From contig NZ_JAGSYI010000002.1 of the NCBI RefSeq assembly GCF_025685625.1, positions 1,842,828 through 1,906,827 on the forward strand: a stretch of DNA of 64,000 nt, written 5' to 3'. Source of the DNA: Acidicapsa acidisoli (GTDB lineage: Bacteria; Acidobacteriota; Terriglobia; Terriglobales; Acidobacteriaceae). Positions 44,507-52,727 of this stretch are shown piece by piece (within the stretch, counting starts at the first letter, position 1; the number at the start of each line of letters is the position of its first letter). Made by a program: the position numbers and the translations under genes. The notes below the pieces were generated by a model. It had not been told where the DNA came from, ran no database searches, and saw nothing but the letters and a program-made list of their open reading frames with translations.

Positions 44507-47500
44507 CTACTCAACGTCCGCCCAGTTGTCTTCCGGGTTTCGGTCGACAAGCTTGCTGTAAGGATCGATCGCCGCTCGCGTCGGCTTTTCATTCACGATG
44601 AACTCATACCTAGTCCGCGGCTGGGTAATCCAGACCTTTTCTGTGTGCAACGGCTCTTCGGAGTCTTTTTTGCCCTTGAAGACACCCACTTCGATCAGGT
44701 CGTGAATCGGGATCTGCGTCTCAGCGCCCTCTCCGTTGGCTCGCAACTTCTTAGCGTCCACCACGAGCGTCACTTTGTACTTGTGATCCGGTGTCTCCTG
44801 CACTTTGGCTGAAACGGCCTTGTTGTCATAAAGCGTAATGGTCTCAAAGAGATCCGTGACCATGTACTGGAGCTCAGACGGCGTCTCCTTGCGCAGCGAT
44901 TCGACCAATGCGCGCGTATCCGGATAGGGAGGGCCATTCATCTTCCACTGATCCAGAAATTCCTTCAGGGCCAGGTTGAGCTTATCCTCGCCAATGGCGT
45001 CTGACAGAGCGTAGAAGGCCATCGAGCCCTTCTGGTACCAGACATACGGCTCGTTTTGGACAAGAACCAACGGCGGCTCATGGCGAACCTCGCCCGCGCG
45101 GCCACGCAGGTACCCATCCAATTCATGCTTGAGAAAGCGGCGCATGTGCGCGTCGCCGTATCTGTGCTCCATGACGCGTAGCGCGGAATATTCGGCAAGG
45201 CTCTCGGACATCATGTTGGAGCCCTTTTCAAATCCGCCGACCAGTTGATGACCCCACCACTGATGCCCGAGTTCATGCGCTGTCACGAACCACGTAAAAT
45301 CAATGTCCTCAGGCCGCTGCAGGCGGCCGATGAAGCCTATGCCCTCCGAAAATGGAACAGTATTTGGAAAGGACTGCGCAAAACCACGATAGCGTGGAAA
45401 TTCAATGATCCGGTACTGTCCGAACTGATACGGCCCGTAGTTTCGCGTGTAGTAATCGAGGCCCGCCTTGGACGCACCGATCATCTTGTCCAGATCGTAG
45501 GTGTGCGACGGCAGGTAATAGACCTCGATCTTGACGTCGTTCCAGGTGTCGCGCTTCACGGCGTAATTCCCGGAGATGTAGCTGACGAAGTCCTGAATCC
45601 GCGTCGAGCCCATGCTGTATTCGAAATAGCGTCGGCCGTTCTGCTGCCACTCCCGCGCGAGATAGCCCGGAGAGATGGCGATCTGCGAGGGCGAAGTGCT
45701 GACCACCGTGTGGTAGGTGATGAAATCCGAATCCGGGCTGAAGAGATCGGTGTTCATGCCATAAGCGTCGCCTCGGTCGGGCAGCTCCTCCTGTGTACCC
45801 AGGCCCTCTTCGCGCCGGCGCACAGGGTTGTCTAGCTCTCGGTTTTGGTCGTAGCCAAGAGAGGGAAAATAGCCGGCGTCGAAGAAGGTTCCGTTGTAAA
45901 CGAACTGTGCTTCTTCGCCGTTGTTGCGAAAGCCCGGGTTTTCGTACGCGCAGACGAAGCGGACCTGGATCTGGTCGCCGGGGGCTAGCGGCGTAGCCAG
46001 ATGGTAGATCCAGAAGCCGCGTTTTGCATCAGACAAGGTGATCGTTGCAGGACGATCGAAAATAATCGACTTGAGCGATCGCTGACCGTTGGTAATGTAG
46101 ATATCCGAGATTGGTTTGCCGCTCTTGTTCAGCGCGTTGTAAGTACCAGTGGCATGAAAACGCCGCTGCTCGGGAAAGATGTCAACCTGTGTATCGACGG
46201 CCGTCACCTTCGGGATGGGCACGCGTTCATATTTCTTGTAGAGTTTTTCGTAATCGGCTTGCAGCTTTCTCCCATCCTGGTCGGTCAGGAACGGATTGAG
46301 AATATGGGTATTGTAGTAGTACCAACCGCCGCTGCCGATGATCGCGAGGATGGGCACAATCAGCAGCACCGCGTAAGCCGGCAGCGACCGCTTCGCAGTT
46401 CGAAGACGTGAACCGAGGTCGGTCTCCGCGCCTCTCCGCGCAAGCAGGCTGGCGATGACTCCGAATAGAACAGCCCAAGCCATCCGATACACCGTAGACC
46501 AGAGAATGGGCTGGACAAAGTGACCATAGCCGTTCATATCCGAGTATTGATAAAAAACGATGTCATCGAAGAGGTAGAGCCTGTCCGGGAAGCCGATTCG
46601 TTCGAAGATCGGCGGAATCAGGAAGATGCCGATGACAATTCCGTGGGCGATGAACTTGTTACTGACAACTGTCTGAAGGAAAAAGGCAAGCAGCGCGAAG
46701 ATCACCACCTGCGGAAAAGTGACTAGATATAGTTCTTTGAAGTACTGCAGGAACTCATAGTTGTAGTAACCGGCAATGGTCTGCGAGAGCACGCCGCAAA
46801 ACATGACAACTGCGAGCAAAAACAACTCGGCCGCACCGAGCGCAGCGAGCTTGCCCAACGTATCGATCCAGCTTGGATACGGTAGCGCGTCATGGATTTG
46901 CTCGAAACGTGTGTCGCGTTCGCGCCAGACAAGCTCCCCGGCGTACATGGTGGCGATGATAAGGAAGAAGAGAATTCCACCGCCCTCAACCGCTTCCAGC
47001 ATGTAGTAGGTGACCGGCCAGACATCCGCATCCGAGCGATTTCCTGCGAAGTGGCCATTGACCATGCAGATGACGATCATCACCAGCGTGATAGCCCAGA
47101 AGGGTATCTCGCGAAAGATATTGCGAAAATGTATTCGAGTAAGGGATGCGAATTGCCGAAGGCGCGTGCTGAAATCGAAGTTGGTTGATACCCTGGGCAG
47201 CAGATTGTGGAACCTCGGCGCAGGCGGAGCGGTGGACTCTTGCAGCTCCTTCTTTTGTTTGCGGCTCTTGCGTGCGGTCAAAGCCTCCGCAGACATGGGG
47301 AAGAGCTGAAACACGGCCGCCAGCGCGAGCAGACCTGCGGAGCCCCAGACCCCCCTATTCCATAGAAACATATCCTTGATGGGGATCCACAGAGTATTCC
47401 TCTCTACAACGGTCCAATAGCGGGTCACGCTGCCTGCCAATAGCAGGCCAATGGGGTCGAACACGGCAGGCCAGAACGGGTTCAGGCTTCGAGTCTGCTG

Positions 47501-48085
47501 AACCGCGATCAGGCCGATAAAGTAAATCGCGTAAAGAGCCGCTCCTTGCAGGTAAACCACGATCACACGCCGAGTCAGTGCAGCGACCAGGAAGAAAAGA
47601 GTCCCTAGAAAGAAAATTTCGGGGACCACGATCACAGCGTAGTGATATGCCAGCATGGCCAGGTCCACAGGCGCGATGCGGGTATGGTCCGCCCACGGCG
47701 CGAAGCCGCCCAGAATCTCTCCGAGCGGAAGACCCAGAAAAACAAAGGTGGTAGCCGCCATCGACCCGGCCCAACGTCCGCCCAGGTAGGCAAATTTGGA
47801 GATTGGCTTGGTAAAAATTATTTGATATGTATCTCGCTGGAAATCCCGCAGGATCGATGTGCCGAAGATGGCCGCAATGACAATGGCGCCGAAGAAGCAG
47901 AACTGGAAATCATAGAGCTGAGTCGCGTAAGGGCCATTGAGCAATATCTTGCCCGCGCCGAGTGGACTAAAGTCGGTGGCTGCAACGCAAAGAAAGGTGA
48001 GCAGAATCCACAGCGCCATATAGCAATAAGTGGAGATGCTCTTGAACCTCAGCTTGAGTTCAAATAGGAAAAACTCCAGAAACAT
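44507..48085 (-). CDS. ABC transporter permease fused to M1-family metallopeptidase
   Basis: 1192 residues, one reading frame. The N-terminal half (about residues 1-600) is an ABC-2-type permease with twelve or so membrane helices in two blocks and a cytoplasmic loop between, including the YGQIIFTKPISKFAYLGGRW-like region DTYQIIFTKPISKFAYLGGR. From about residue 640 a periplasmic M1-type peptidase follows: FPNTVPFSEGIGF stands in place of the GAMEN loop, HELGHQWWGH has H937, E938 and H941, and E961 in SESLAEYSAL is the likely third zinc ligand (one residue further than the usual HExxH-X18-E). The gene follows the ABC ATPase by 24 bp. A peptide-processing or export complex is likely. Confidence 0.9.
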   Translation of the reverse strand: MFLEFFLFELKLRFKSISTYCYMALWILLTFLCVAATDFSPLGAGKILLNGPYATQLYDFQFCFFGAIVIAAIFGTSILRDFQRDTYQIIFTKPISKFAYLGGRWAGSMAATTFVFLGLPLGEILGGFAPWADHTRIAPVDLAMLAYHYAVIVVPEIFFLGTLFFLVAALTRRVIVVYLQGAALYAIYFIGLIAVQQTRSLNPFWPAVFDPIGLLLAGSVTRYWTVVERNTLWIPIKDMFLWNRGVWGSAGLLALAAVFQLFPMSAEALTARKSRKQKKELQESTAPPAPRFHNLLPRVSTNFDFSTRLRQFASLTRIHFRNIFREIPFWAITLVMIVICMVNGHFAGNRSDADVWPVTYYMLEAVEGGGILFFLIIATMYAGELVWRERDTRFEQIHDALPYPSWIDTLGKLAALGAAELFLLAVVMFCGVLSQTIAGYYNYEFLQYFKELYLVTFPQVVIFALLAFFLQTVVSNKFIAHGIVIGIFLIPPIFERIGFPDRLYLFDDIVFYQYSDMNGYGHFVQPILWSTVYRMAWAVLFGVIASLLARRGAETDLGSRLRTAKRSLPAYAVLLIVPILAIIGSGGWYYYNTHILNPFLTDQDGRKLQADYEKLYKKYERVPIPKVTAVDTQVDIFPEQRRFHATGTYNALNKSGKPISDIYITNGQRSLKSIIFDRPATITLSDAKRGFWIYHLATPLAPGDQIQVRFVCAYENPGFRNNGEEAQFVYNGTFFDAGYFPSLGYDQNRELDNPVRRREEGLGTQEELPDRGDAYGMNTDLFSPDSDFITYHTVVSTSPSQIAISPGYLAREWQQNGRRYFEYSMGSTRIQDFVSYISGNYAVKRDTWNDVKIEVYYLPSHTYDLDKMIGASKAGLDYYTRNYGPYQFGQYRIIEFPRYRGFAQSFPNTVPFSEGIGFIGRLQRPEDIDFTWFVTAHELGHQWWGHQLVGGFEKGSNMMSESLAEYSALRVMEHRYGDAHMRRFLKHELDGYLRGRAGEVRHEPPLVLVQNEPYVWYQKGSMAFYALSDAIGEDKLNLALKEFLDQWKMNGPPYPDTRALVESLRKETPSELQYMVTDLFETITLYDNKAVSAKVQETPDHKYKVTLVVDAKKLRANGEGAETQIPIHDLIEVGVFKGKKDSEEPLHTEKVWITQPRTRYEFIVNEKPTRAAIDPYSKLVDRNPEDNWADVE

Positions 48086-48109
48086 AAGCCTGTTCTCCTG
48101 CCAATCGAC

Positions 48110-48991
48110 TTATTGCACGCGCGGGGTGTTCAGGGTGAGGAAATACACGTCCTCAAGCTCAGGATCTACCTGGCGGAAGCCATCTCCTGGCGCGCTTTCC
48201 GAATAAATGCGCAATTCGTGCGCACCGCCAAGAAGCTTAGTCGAAACCACATTGAATTGGGCGGAAACGGCAGCAAACTCTTCCTCGGTCTTGACTACGA
48301 TGCTCCAGATCGAGTTTTGCAGGCGTTCGAGCGCTTCTTCGGGAACCCCCTCCAGCACGACTTCGCCATTGCTGATAATTGCCATGCGTGGGCAGAGTTC
48401 GCGCACATCGTCGACGATGTGGGTGGAAAGAATCACGATCACGTCGCGCGCCAGCGAACTCAGTAGATTGAGGAAGCGATTACGCTCCGCCGGATCGAGC
48501 CCGGCAGTTGGTTCATCCACGATAATCAACTTGGGATTAGCCAGCAATGCCTGCGCAATGCCAAACCGCTGTTTCATCCCACCGGAATAGGTGCTCAGTG
48601 CCTTCTTGCGCACGTCCCATAGATTGGTCTGGCGAAGCAGCGCGTCAACAATTTCTTTCCGCTCGCTCGATTTGCTGATGCCTTTCATCACCGCTAGATG
48701 GTGCAACATATCCAGCGCCGAGATACGCGGATATACCCCAAATTCCTGAGGAAGATAGCCTAGCTGACGGCGGACAGCGTCCTTGTTGGCCACGACATCC
48801 ATCCCATTGAGCAGAATCTGGCCGGAATCCGGATCCTGCAGCGTGGCGATGGTGCGCATCAACGTCGACTTCCCTGCCCCATTCGGGCCTAGCAATCCGA
48901 ACATGTTGTTGCCAATGCTCAAGCTCAGGTTGTTGAGCGCCTGAACGCCGTTAGGATAGCGCTTGGATATTCCGCGAATTTCAAGAGACAA
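48110..48991 (-). CDS. ABC transporter ATP-binding protein
   Basis: 293 residues from a TTG at 48991 (AAGGAG upstream, partly hidden in a hairpin). Walker A GPNGAGKST, Q-loop YLPQEFGVYP, signature YSGGMKQR and Walker B LIIVDEPTAGLDP, then ILSTHIVDDV with the switch His. It is an ABC-2-type ATPase of about 290 residues with a C-terminal extension after the nucleotide domain. It powers the fused permease-peptidase gene directly downstream. No separate substrate-binding protein is present, consistent with an exporter or an inner-membrane mechanotransmission system. Confidence 0.94.
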   Translation of the reverse strand: MSLEIRGISKRYPNGVQALNNLSLSIGNNMFGLLGPNGAGKSTLMRTIATLQDPDSGQILLNGMDVVANKDAVRRQLGYLPQEFGVYPRISALDMLHHLAVMKGISKSSERKEIVDALLRQTNLWDVRKKALSTYSGGMKQRFGIAQALLANPKLIIVDEPTAGLDPAERNRFLNLLSSLARDVIVILSTHIVDDVRELCPRMAIISNGEVVLEGVPEEALERLQNSIWSIVVKTEEEFAAVSAQFNVVSTKLLGGAHELRIYSESAPGDGFRQVDPELEDVYFLTLNTPRVQ

Positions 48992-49004
48992 GGAGTTTCT
49001 CCTT
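48990..49004 (-). promoter_or_regulatory. Hairpin that hides the Shine-Dalgarno of the ABC ATPase gene
   Basis: On the gene strand AAGGAG-AAA-CTCCTT is a perfect 6-bp stem with a 3-nt loop that contains the Shine-Dalgarno and reaches into the TTG start codon. It could lower initiation or respond to a trans factor. Confidence 0.45.
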
Positions 49005-49211
49005 ATGCAGGGATTGTCTCGTTACGAGAGGGAAACTGCGCGTGATTGCAATACTAACGAAGGATCGACGTATTTTGTTCCGATTCGGAAGCGTTTTTTC
49101 GGAAAGTCCAAATCCGGCTGTCGGATTCCTTGGACACTCCTCCAACCTTAACTGGCACGGCTCGACGAAAGCATCAGGCCTCGCTCGCTAAAGAAAGGTT
49201 TGATTGATGAT
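49005..49211. other. 5' region of ABC operon
   Basis: Non-coding upstream DNA of the ABC ATPase gene, between it and the PA14 remnant. Candidate promoter bases were not clear by eye. Confidence 0.4.
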
Positions 49212-49435
49212 TTAATTTGGAACGACAGAGCCTGCGATTACGACTAGGTTGTCGACGAGACGCCGCTTACTTGCTGTCTGTGCAAGGATCGCAAACTTAC
49301 CAGCTTCCGCTGGAGTGAAGTAGCCGGTCCATCGACTGCTCGTGATCGGACGCGTGTAAGGATTGGCGTTCTTATGCGCCGTCAACGCATCTGGAATTGC
49401 GTTCTCGAGAATCGTGAGACGTGACAGCCTGGCAA
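49212..49435 (-). pseudogene. Remnant of a PA14/GH3-type domain
   Basis: A 74-codon open stretch ending at the TAA at 49212 reads ARLSRLTILENAIPDALTAH, TSSRWTGYFTPAEAGKFAIL and KRRLVDNLVVIAG. RWTGYFTP-x-AGKF is the hallmark of PA14 domains, as found in GH3 beta-glucosidases. A TGA lies immediately upstream in frame and no start codon or remaining domain exists on either side, so this is a gene fragment squeezed between the ABC operon and the BlaR-linked operon. Confidence 0.6.
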
Positions 49436-50200
49436 TTATTCATCGAGCTTGAAAACTTTGATCTGAACCAACCGCGCAATTGTCAGATTCTTAAATCCGC
49501 GCGCCTTCATGCGCTCGACGAAGGGAGCGTCTATCTTGAATACGCTCATTTGAATCAGCTCTTCTTGAGTCGGTGAAAACCCCATGGCCCGCACGGCCCG
49601 AACCTTCTCTGGAGTTACACCGACAGCCTTCATGCCCGTGAGTTTCCCGGCAGCTAGCTCCGGATAACCCAAATCAGCCATCGCCCGCACATAGTCGGCG
49701 TCGACTTTCAAAGCGCGCAGACCCATCAGGTTTTCGGCGGTCATATCGGACACTCTCGCGTCCTTCATGCCTTTTACCCACTCGGTCGTCACATCCACCA
49801 GAGCATATCCCTGCAGCCGATCCGACGTCAGGTCATCAAAGCCCATCGCTTCCATCCGCTTCGTAAAATCAGCGTTCGGAGTGAAGGAGTAACTCCCTTG
49901 CAGTGCGCCATCATGCACCTTACCAACGCAACGCATCTCACCCGCCTCGGCTTTCATGCGCGCGTCCAATGTTGCACCCTCGCGCTGCAGATCCTCGGGA
50001 GCGATGCCGGTCCATTTATTCCATGGCATGTCGGAATTGCCTTCATGGCAATGGTCACGCCCGGCGCAATCACCACGATCCCAGCTGAACTCCAACTTTC
50101 CATCCCATCGTCCGTTCGTGATTGAGCAATTCTCCGGAGTCTCGGCCTGCGCCACTGCCGTCACGATCAGCAAACAGATTCCTAGAGCAACGCAACGCAT
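49436..50200 (-). CDS. Secreted protein with BlaR-like helical repeats
   Basis: 254 residues from the ATG at 50200 (GGAGGTTATT before it). Signal peptide ALGICLLIVTAVAQA, then a Cys-containing N-terminal domain (ENCSITNGRWDGKLEFSW, GDCAGRDHCHEG, MRCVGKVHDGALQGSY) of about 100 residues unlike anything I recognise. The C-terminal 150 residues are roughly five helical repeats of 29 residues (MEAMGFDDLTSDRLQGYAL, YVRAMADLGYPELAAGKLTGM, KVRAVRAMGFSPTQEELIQM) matching those at the end of the BlaR1-like protein upstream. The gene follows that protein by 51 bp in one operon. A sensor or binding partner role is inferred from this. Confidence 0.82.
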   Translation of the reverse strand: MRCVALGICLLIVTAVAQAETPENCSITNGRWDGKLEFSWDRGDCAGRDHCHEGNSDMPWNKWTGIAPEDLQREGATLDARMKAEAGEMRCVGKVHDGALQGSYSFTPNADFTKRMEAMGFDDLTSDRLQGYALVDVTTEWVKGMKDARVSDMTAENLMGLRALKVDADYVRAMADLGYPELAAGKLTGMKAVGVTPEKVRAVRAMGFSPTQEELIQMSVFKIDAPFVERMKARGFKNLTIARLVQIKVFKLDE

Positions 50201-50251
50201 AATAACCTCCGACGAATCACAGAAATTGCAGTTCAATTTCAATTGATGTGC

Positions 50252-52153
50252 TTACTCTTCATCCAGCAAACCGGACATCTTCAGACGCAACAGCTTGTCG
50301 AGATCTTTGCCGTCAAACCCGTGACTCTTTGCCTGTGCCAGAAATTTGTCGTCAAGGTGAAAGACTGCCGCGCGGCGCAACTCATCCATCGTAATTTTGG
50401 GAAACTGCTGCTTTAGCCAACCGACATACTCCGGAGTTACACCCTGCGCCTTCAGCGAGATGAGGTCTCGGAGATTCAGATCGCCAAAGTCGGTCTTCTT
50501 CATTGCAGCGGCGTATTCCGGAGTAATCCCGAGCGCCTTTTCTGTCGTAACCTCATGAAAGTCCTTTGCACCCAGACCGCTCTGTTTCAGTTCCGCGACA
50601 TATTCCGGCGTCACGCCCAGCGCCTTGAGCGAGAGCAACTCATGCACCGATGGCTTGCCAAATCCAAGTGCGCCCATCGCCTTGGCATATTCCGGCGTCA
50701 CACCCAGCGACTTCAGCGAAATCAGTGTGTTCAGATCGTTGTTCAGATCCAGCGGATACCCAGCGTCGCGCATCCCGTCAATATAGGAGATCCCTTTCGA
50801 CTCGGACCGGGTCTCGGTCTTCGCTTCGGCCTGCATCATAGTCAACTCGGAAGAACGCCCCCCACCGGCCCTCAGCGACGAAACCTCAACGGCCTTCTGA
50901 ACACCCGCCGGCTTTGATGCCTGTCCTCCAACCTGCATGACCGCCCGGCGCGTCTGGAATTTATCCGCGGAGGCGCCTTGTTGCATTGTTGGATCAAAAT
51001 TTGGATCAACGATGATTGACGACGCGGCTGGCTTGATCGCCACAATCCGATCGGGCGTCGGCTGCGAAGCTGCGATAGCTTCCCTAATCTTCGGTCCAAA
51101 CAGCAGTCCAAACATAACCACGGAAACTGCCGCCAATCGCACGCCACCAGTTATTCGATGCTCCATCGGTTCAACCCCTCCCAATACTTTCTCAATGCGT
51201 CCCAGCAGTACTCCTCCGCGGCCCTTAAACGCAACGGCGAGTTCCAGTCCCCTGGCTTTTTCCTCTTCCAATCGCAACAGAGTTTGAGCGTAGACAACCG
51301 GATCGGAACAGCTTTTCACCGCGATCTCATCACAACAAACCTCTCGCCGGTCGCGAACGATGCCGCTGATCCACCACACTGCCGGATGAAAGAAGAGCAA
51401 GGTTTCCAACGCGGTCTGCAACAGATTGCAAGCATAGTCCCAGCGGCGTATGTGGCCCAATTCATGAGCCAGCACAGCCTCGAGTTCTTCTCGGCTCAAG
51501 TGCAGAATGGCGCTGACAGGCAGGATGACTGTCGACTGCCAAACCCCCATGACCATTGGCGAGATCACTCGATCAGATACACGCAGAATAATCTCGCTGC
51601 CTACATTTACCCGCTTGCATACGTGCAAAAGGCTCGCTTTAACATCGTCAGGAACGACACCACAAGCGGTTCTTCGCAACTTCTCCAAGTGCCACCAGCC
51701 GCCAGCCGCCCGAACAGCAAGCAGCAGGATGCCAAGCATCCAGATCCCGTCGATCCACGGTATCCATGGGAGAAGCAACCGAGTATGGGATGCCAGCCAA
51801 CCCTCCGGACTCTGCGCTCCGTCAACCAGCGTCACGGGAGATGAATGGTTAATCGACGGCTGCAAAGGAGGCATGAATGTTACCTGCATCGCCTGTCCGC
51901 CATTCTCAACGGCCCTTGATGGCGCCATATCTCGCATCTCGATGGCAAAGGTCGTCATTACAGTCGCGGGCATCAGTGCAAGAGCCCCGAGCGCCAGCGC
52001 GTACCGGATTCCAGAGGATGCGCGCAAGGTCATCCGATCAGCGCAGGCAAACATCAGCGCTACGATTGCCCCTTGCCAACAGAAGTGCAGCAGCGTCCAT
52101 CCCAATGCCAATGATTCGTCGTAAGTCAGCCAGTTGACCGCTAATCCGCTCAT
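50252..52153 (-). CDS. BlaR1/MecR1-type M56 peptidase and signal transducer with C-terminal repeats
   Basis: 633 residues. GGGAGATCGACA precedes the ATG. The N-terminal 290 residues are the M56 peptidase: several membrane helices and VLAHELGHIRRWDYA with H230, E231, H234. A membrane helix near 330-350 (LAAVSVVMFGLLFG) leads to the extracytoplasmic half. Classic BlaR1 carries a penicillin-binding sensor here; instead this protein has low-complexity linker then about five repeats of 29 residues: GVTPEYAKAMGALGFGKPSV, GVTPEYVAELKQSGLGAKDF, GITPEYAAAMKKTDFGDLNL, GVTPEYVGWLKQQFPKITM. No SxxK/KTG-type beta-lactam sensor is seen. It likely senses something other than beta-lactams and controls BlaI. 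Confidence 0.9.
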   Translation of the reverse strand: MSGLAVNWLTYDESLALGWTLLHFCWQGAIVALMFACADRMTLRASSGIRYALALGALALMPATVMTTFAIEMRDMAPSRAVENGGQAMQVTFMPPLQPSINHSSPVTLVDGAQSPEGWLASHTRLLLPWIPWIDGIWMLGILLLAVRAAGGWWHLEKLRRTACGVVPDDVKASLLHVCKRVNVGSEIILRVSDRVISPMVMGVWQSTVILPVSAILHLSREELEAVLAHELGHIRRWDYACNLLQTALETLLFFHPAVWWISGIVRDRREVCCDEIAVKSCSDPVVYAQTLLRLEEEKARGLELAVAFKGRGGVLLGRIEKVLGGVEPMEHRITGGVRLAAVSVVMFGLLFGPKIREAIAASQPTPDRIVAIKPAASSIIVDPNFDPTMQQGASADKFQTRRAVMQVGGQASKPAGVQKAVEVSSLRAGGGRSSELTMMQAEAKTETRSESKGISYIDGMRDAGYPLDLNNDLNTLISLKSLGVTPEYAKAMGALGFGKPSVHELLSLKALGVTPEYVAELKQSGLGAKDFHEVTTEKALGITPEYAAAMKKTDFGDLNLRDLISLKAQGVTPEYVGWLKQQFPKITMDELRRAAVFHLDDKFLAQAKSHGFDGKDLDKLLRLKMSGLLDEE

Positions 52154-52179
52154 TGTCGATCTCCCTGCATCCCTGATAT

Positions 52180-52575
52180 TTAATTGTTGCGCGAGGCTTC
52201 CTTCTTCCGAATCAACTCACGGATCGCCTCTAACTCGGTATCGCTCGACTTTTCCATCTCAAGGGCTCGCAAAGCCAGTTGCGCTGCGCTGCCTGAGAAG
52301 AACCGCTCGCTCAACTCCCGCAGAAATCTGACCTCGGTGTCAGCCTGCGAAACCGCCGCGCGATAAACATGTGCACGCTCGCGCTCGTCGCGTTCCACCA
52401 GCCCTTTGTCGGCCATGATTTGCAAGAGTTTCAGCACCCCTGTGTAGACGACATCCCGCTTGAGATTCACTGCCTCATAAAGCTCCCGGACGGTGCCCGA
52501 GCCGCGCTCCCAGAGGAGCGCCAGCAACTCCAGTTCCCCTTCGGTCGGCCTCTGTATATCTCGCTTCTTCACCAT
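52180..52575 (-). CDS. BlaI/MecI/CopY-family winged-helix repressor
   Basis: 131 residues. The winged HTH is plain: TEGELELLALLWERGSGTVRELYEAV, then VVYTGVLKLLQIMADKGLVERDERERAHVYRAAVS. The C-terminal dimerisation helices end RELIRKKEASRNN, where proteolysis by the linked M56 peptidase would inactivate it in the classical scheme. The start ATG at 52575 lies only 9 bp from the end of a good -10 element, so the mRNA is probably leaderless. It is the first gene of a three-gene operon with the BlaR1-like protein and the secreted repeat protein. Confidence 0.95.
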   Translation of the reverse strand: MVKKRDIQRPTEGELELLALLWERGSGTVRELYEAVNLKRDVVYTGVLKLLQIMADKGLVERDERERAHVYRAAVSQADTEVRFLRELSERFFSGSAAQLALRALEMEKSSDTELEAIRELIRKKEASRNN

Positions 52576-52584
52576 GAGCCAGAC

Positions 52585-52612
52585 AATATACGAGGAGATT
52601 CGTAGATGTCAA
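52585..52612 (-). promoter_or_regulatory. BlaI operon promoter
   Basis: TTGACA (52612-52607) and TATATT (52590-52585) with 16-bp spacing, on the minus strand. Transcription should begin about 3 bases before the blaI ATG, giving a leaderless transcript. Confidence 0.75.
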
Positions 52613-52626
52613 CGAAATAATTCGTA
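52589..52626 (-). promoter_or_regulatory. Candidate BlaI operator
   Basis: TACGA-N6-TCGTA (52589-52604) overlaps the -10 and spacer; ATTCGTA recurs directly at 52620-52626, and AACGAA between extends a second dyad with TTCGT (TTCGT-N8-ACGAA). The dyad position over the promoter fits autorepression. Half-sites differ from the staphylococcal TACA/TGTA type. Confidence 0.5.
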
Positions 52627-52678
52627 GCTCGGAGAAAGCTCTCACGGCTCGCCTGTCGAACGAATCAAAACTCCTGGA

Positions 52679-52706
52679 ACCGATGCCTTGAAATTCAGGC
52701 ATCGGT
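52679..52706 (-). terminator. Hairpin terminator after zwf
   Basis: ACCGATGCCT and AGGCATCGGT form a perfect 10-bp stem with an 8-nt loop, 22 bp after the zwf stop, and TTCCAGGAGTTTTG follows on the minus strand. It separates zwf from the blaI promoter downstream. Confidence 0.7.
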
Positions 52707-52727
52707 GGCCAGCCAACGTCTATGGCT

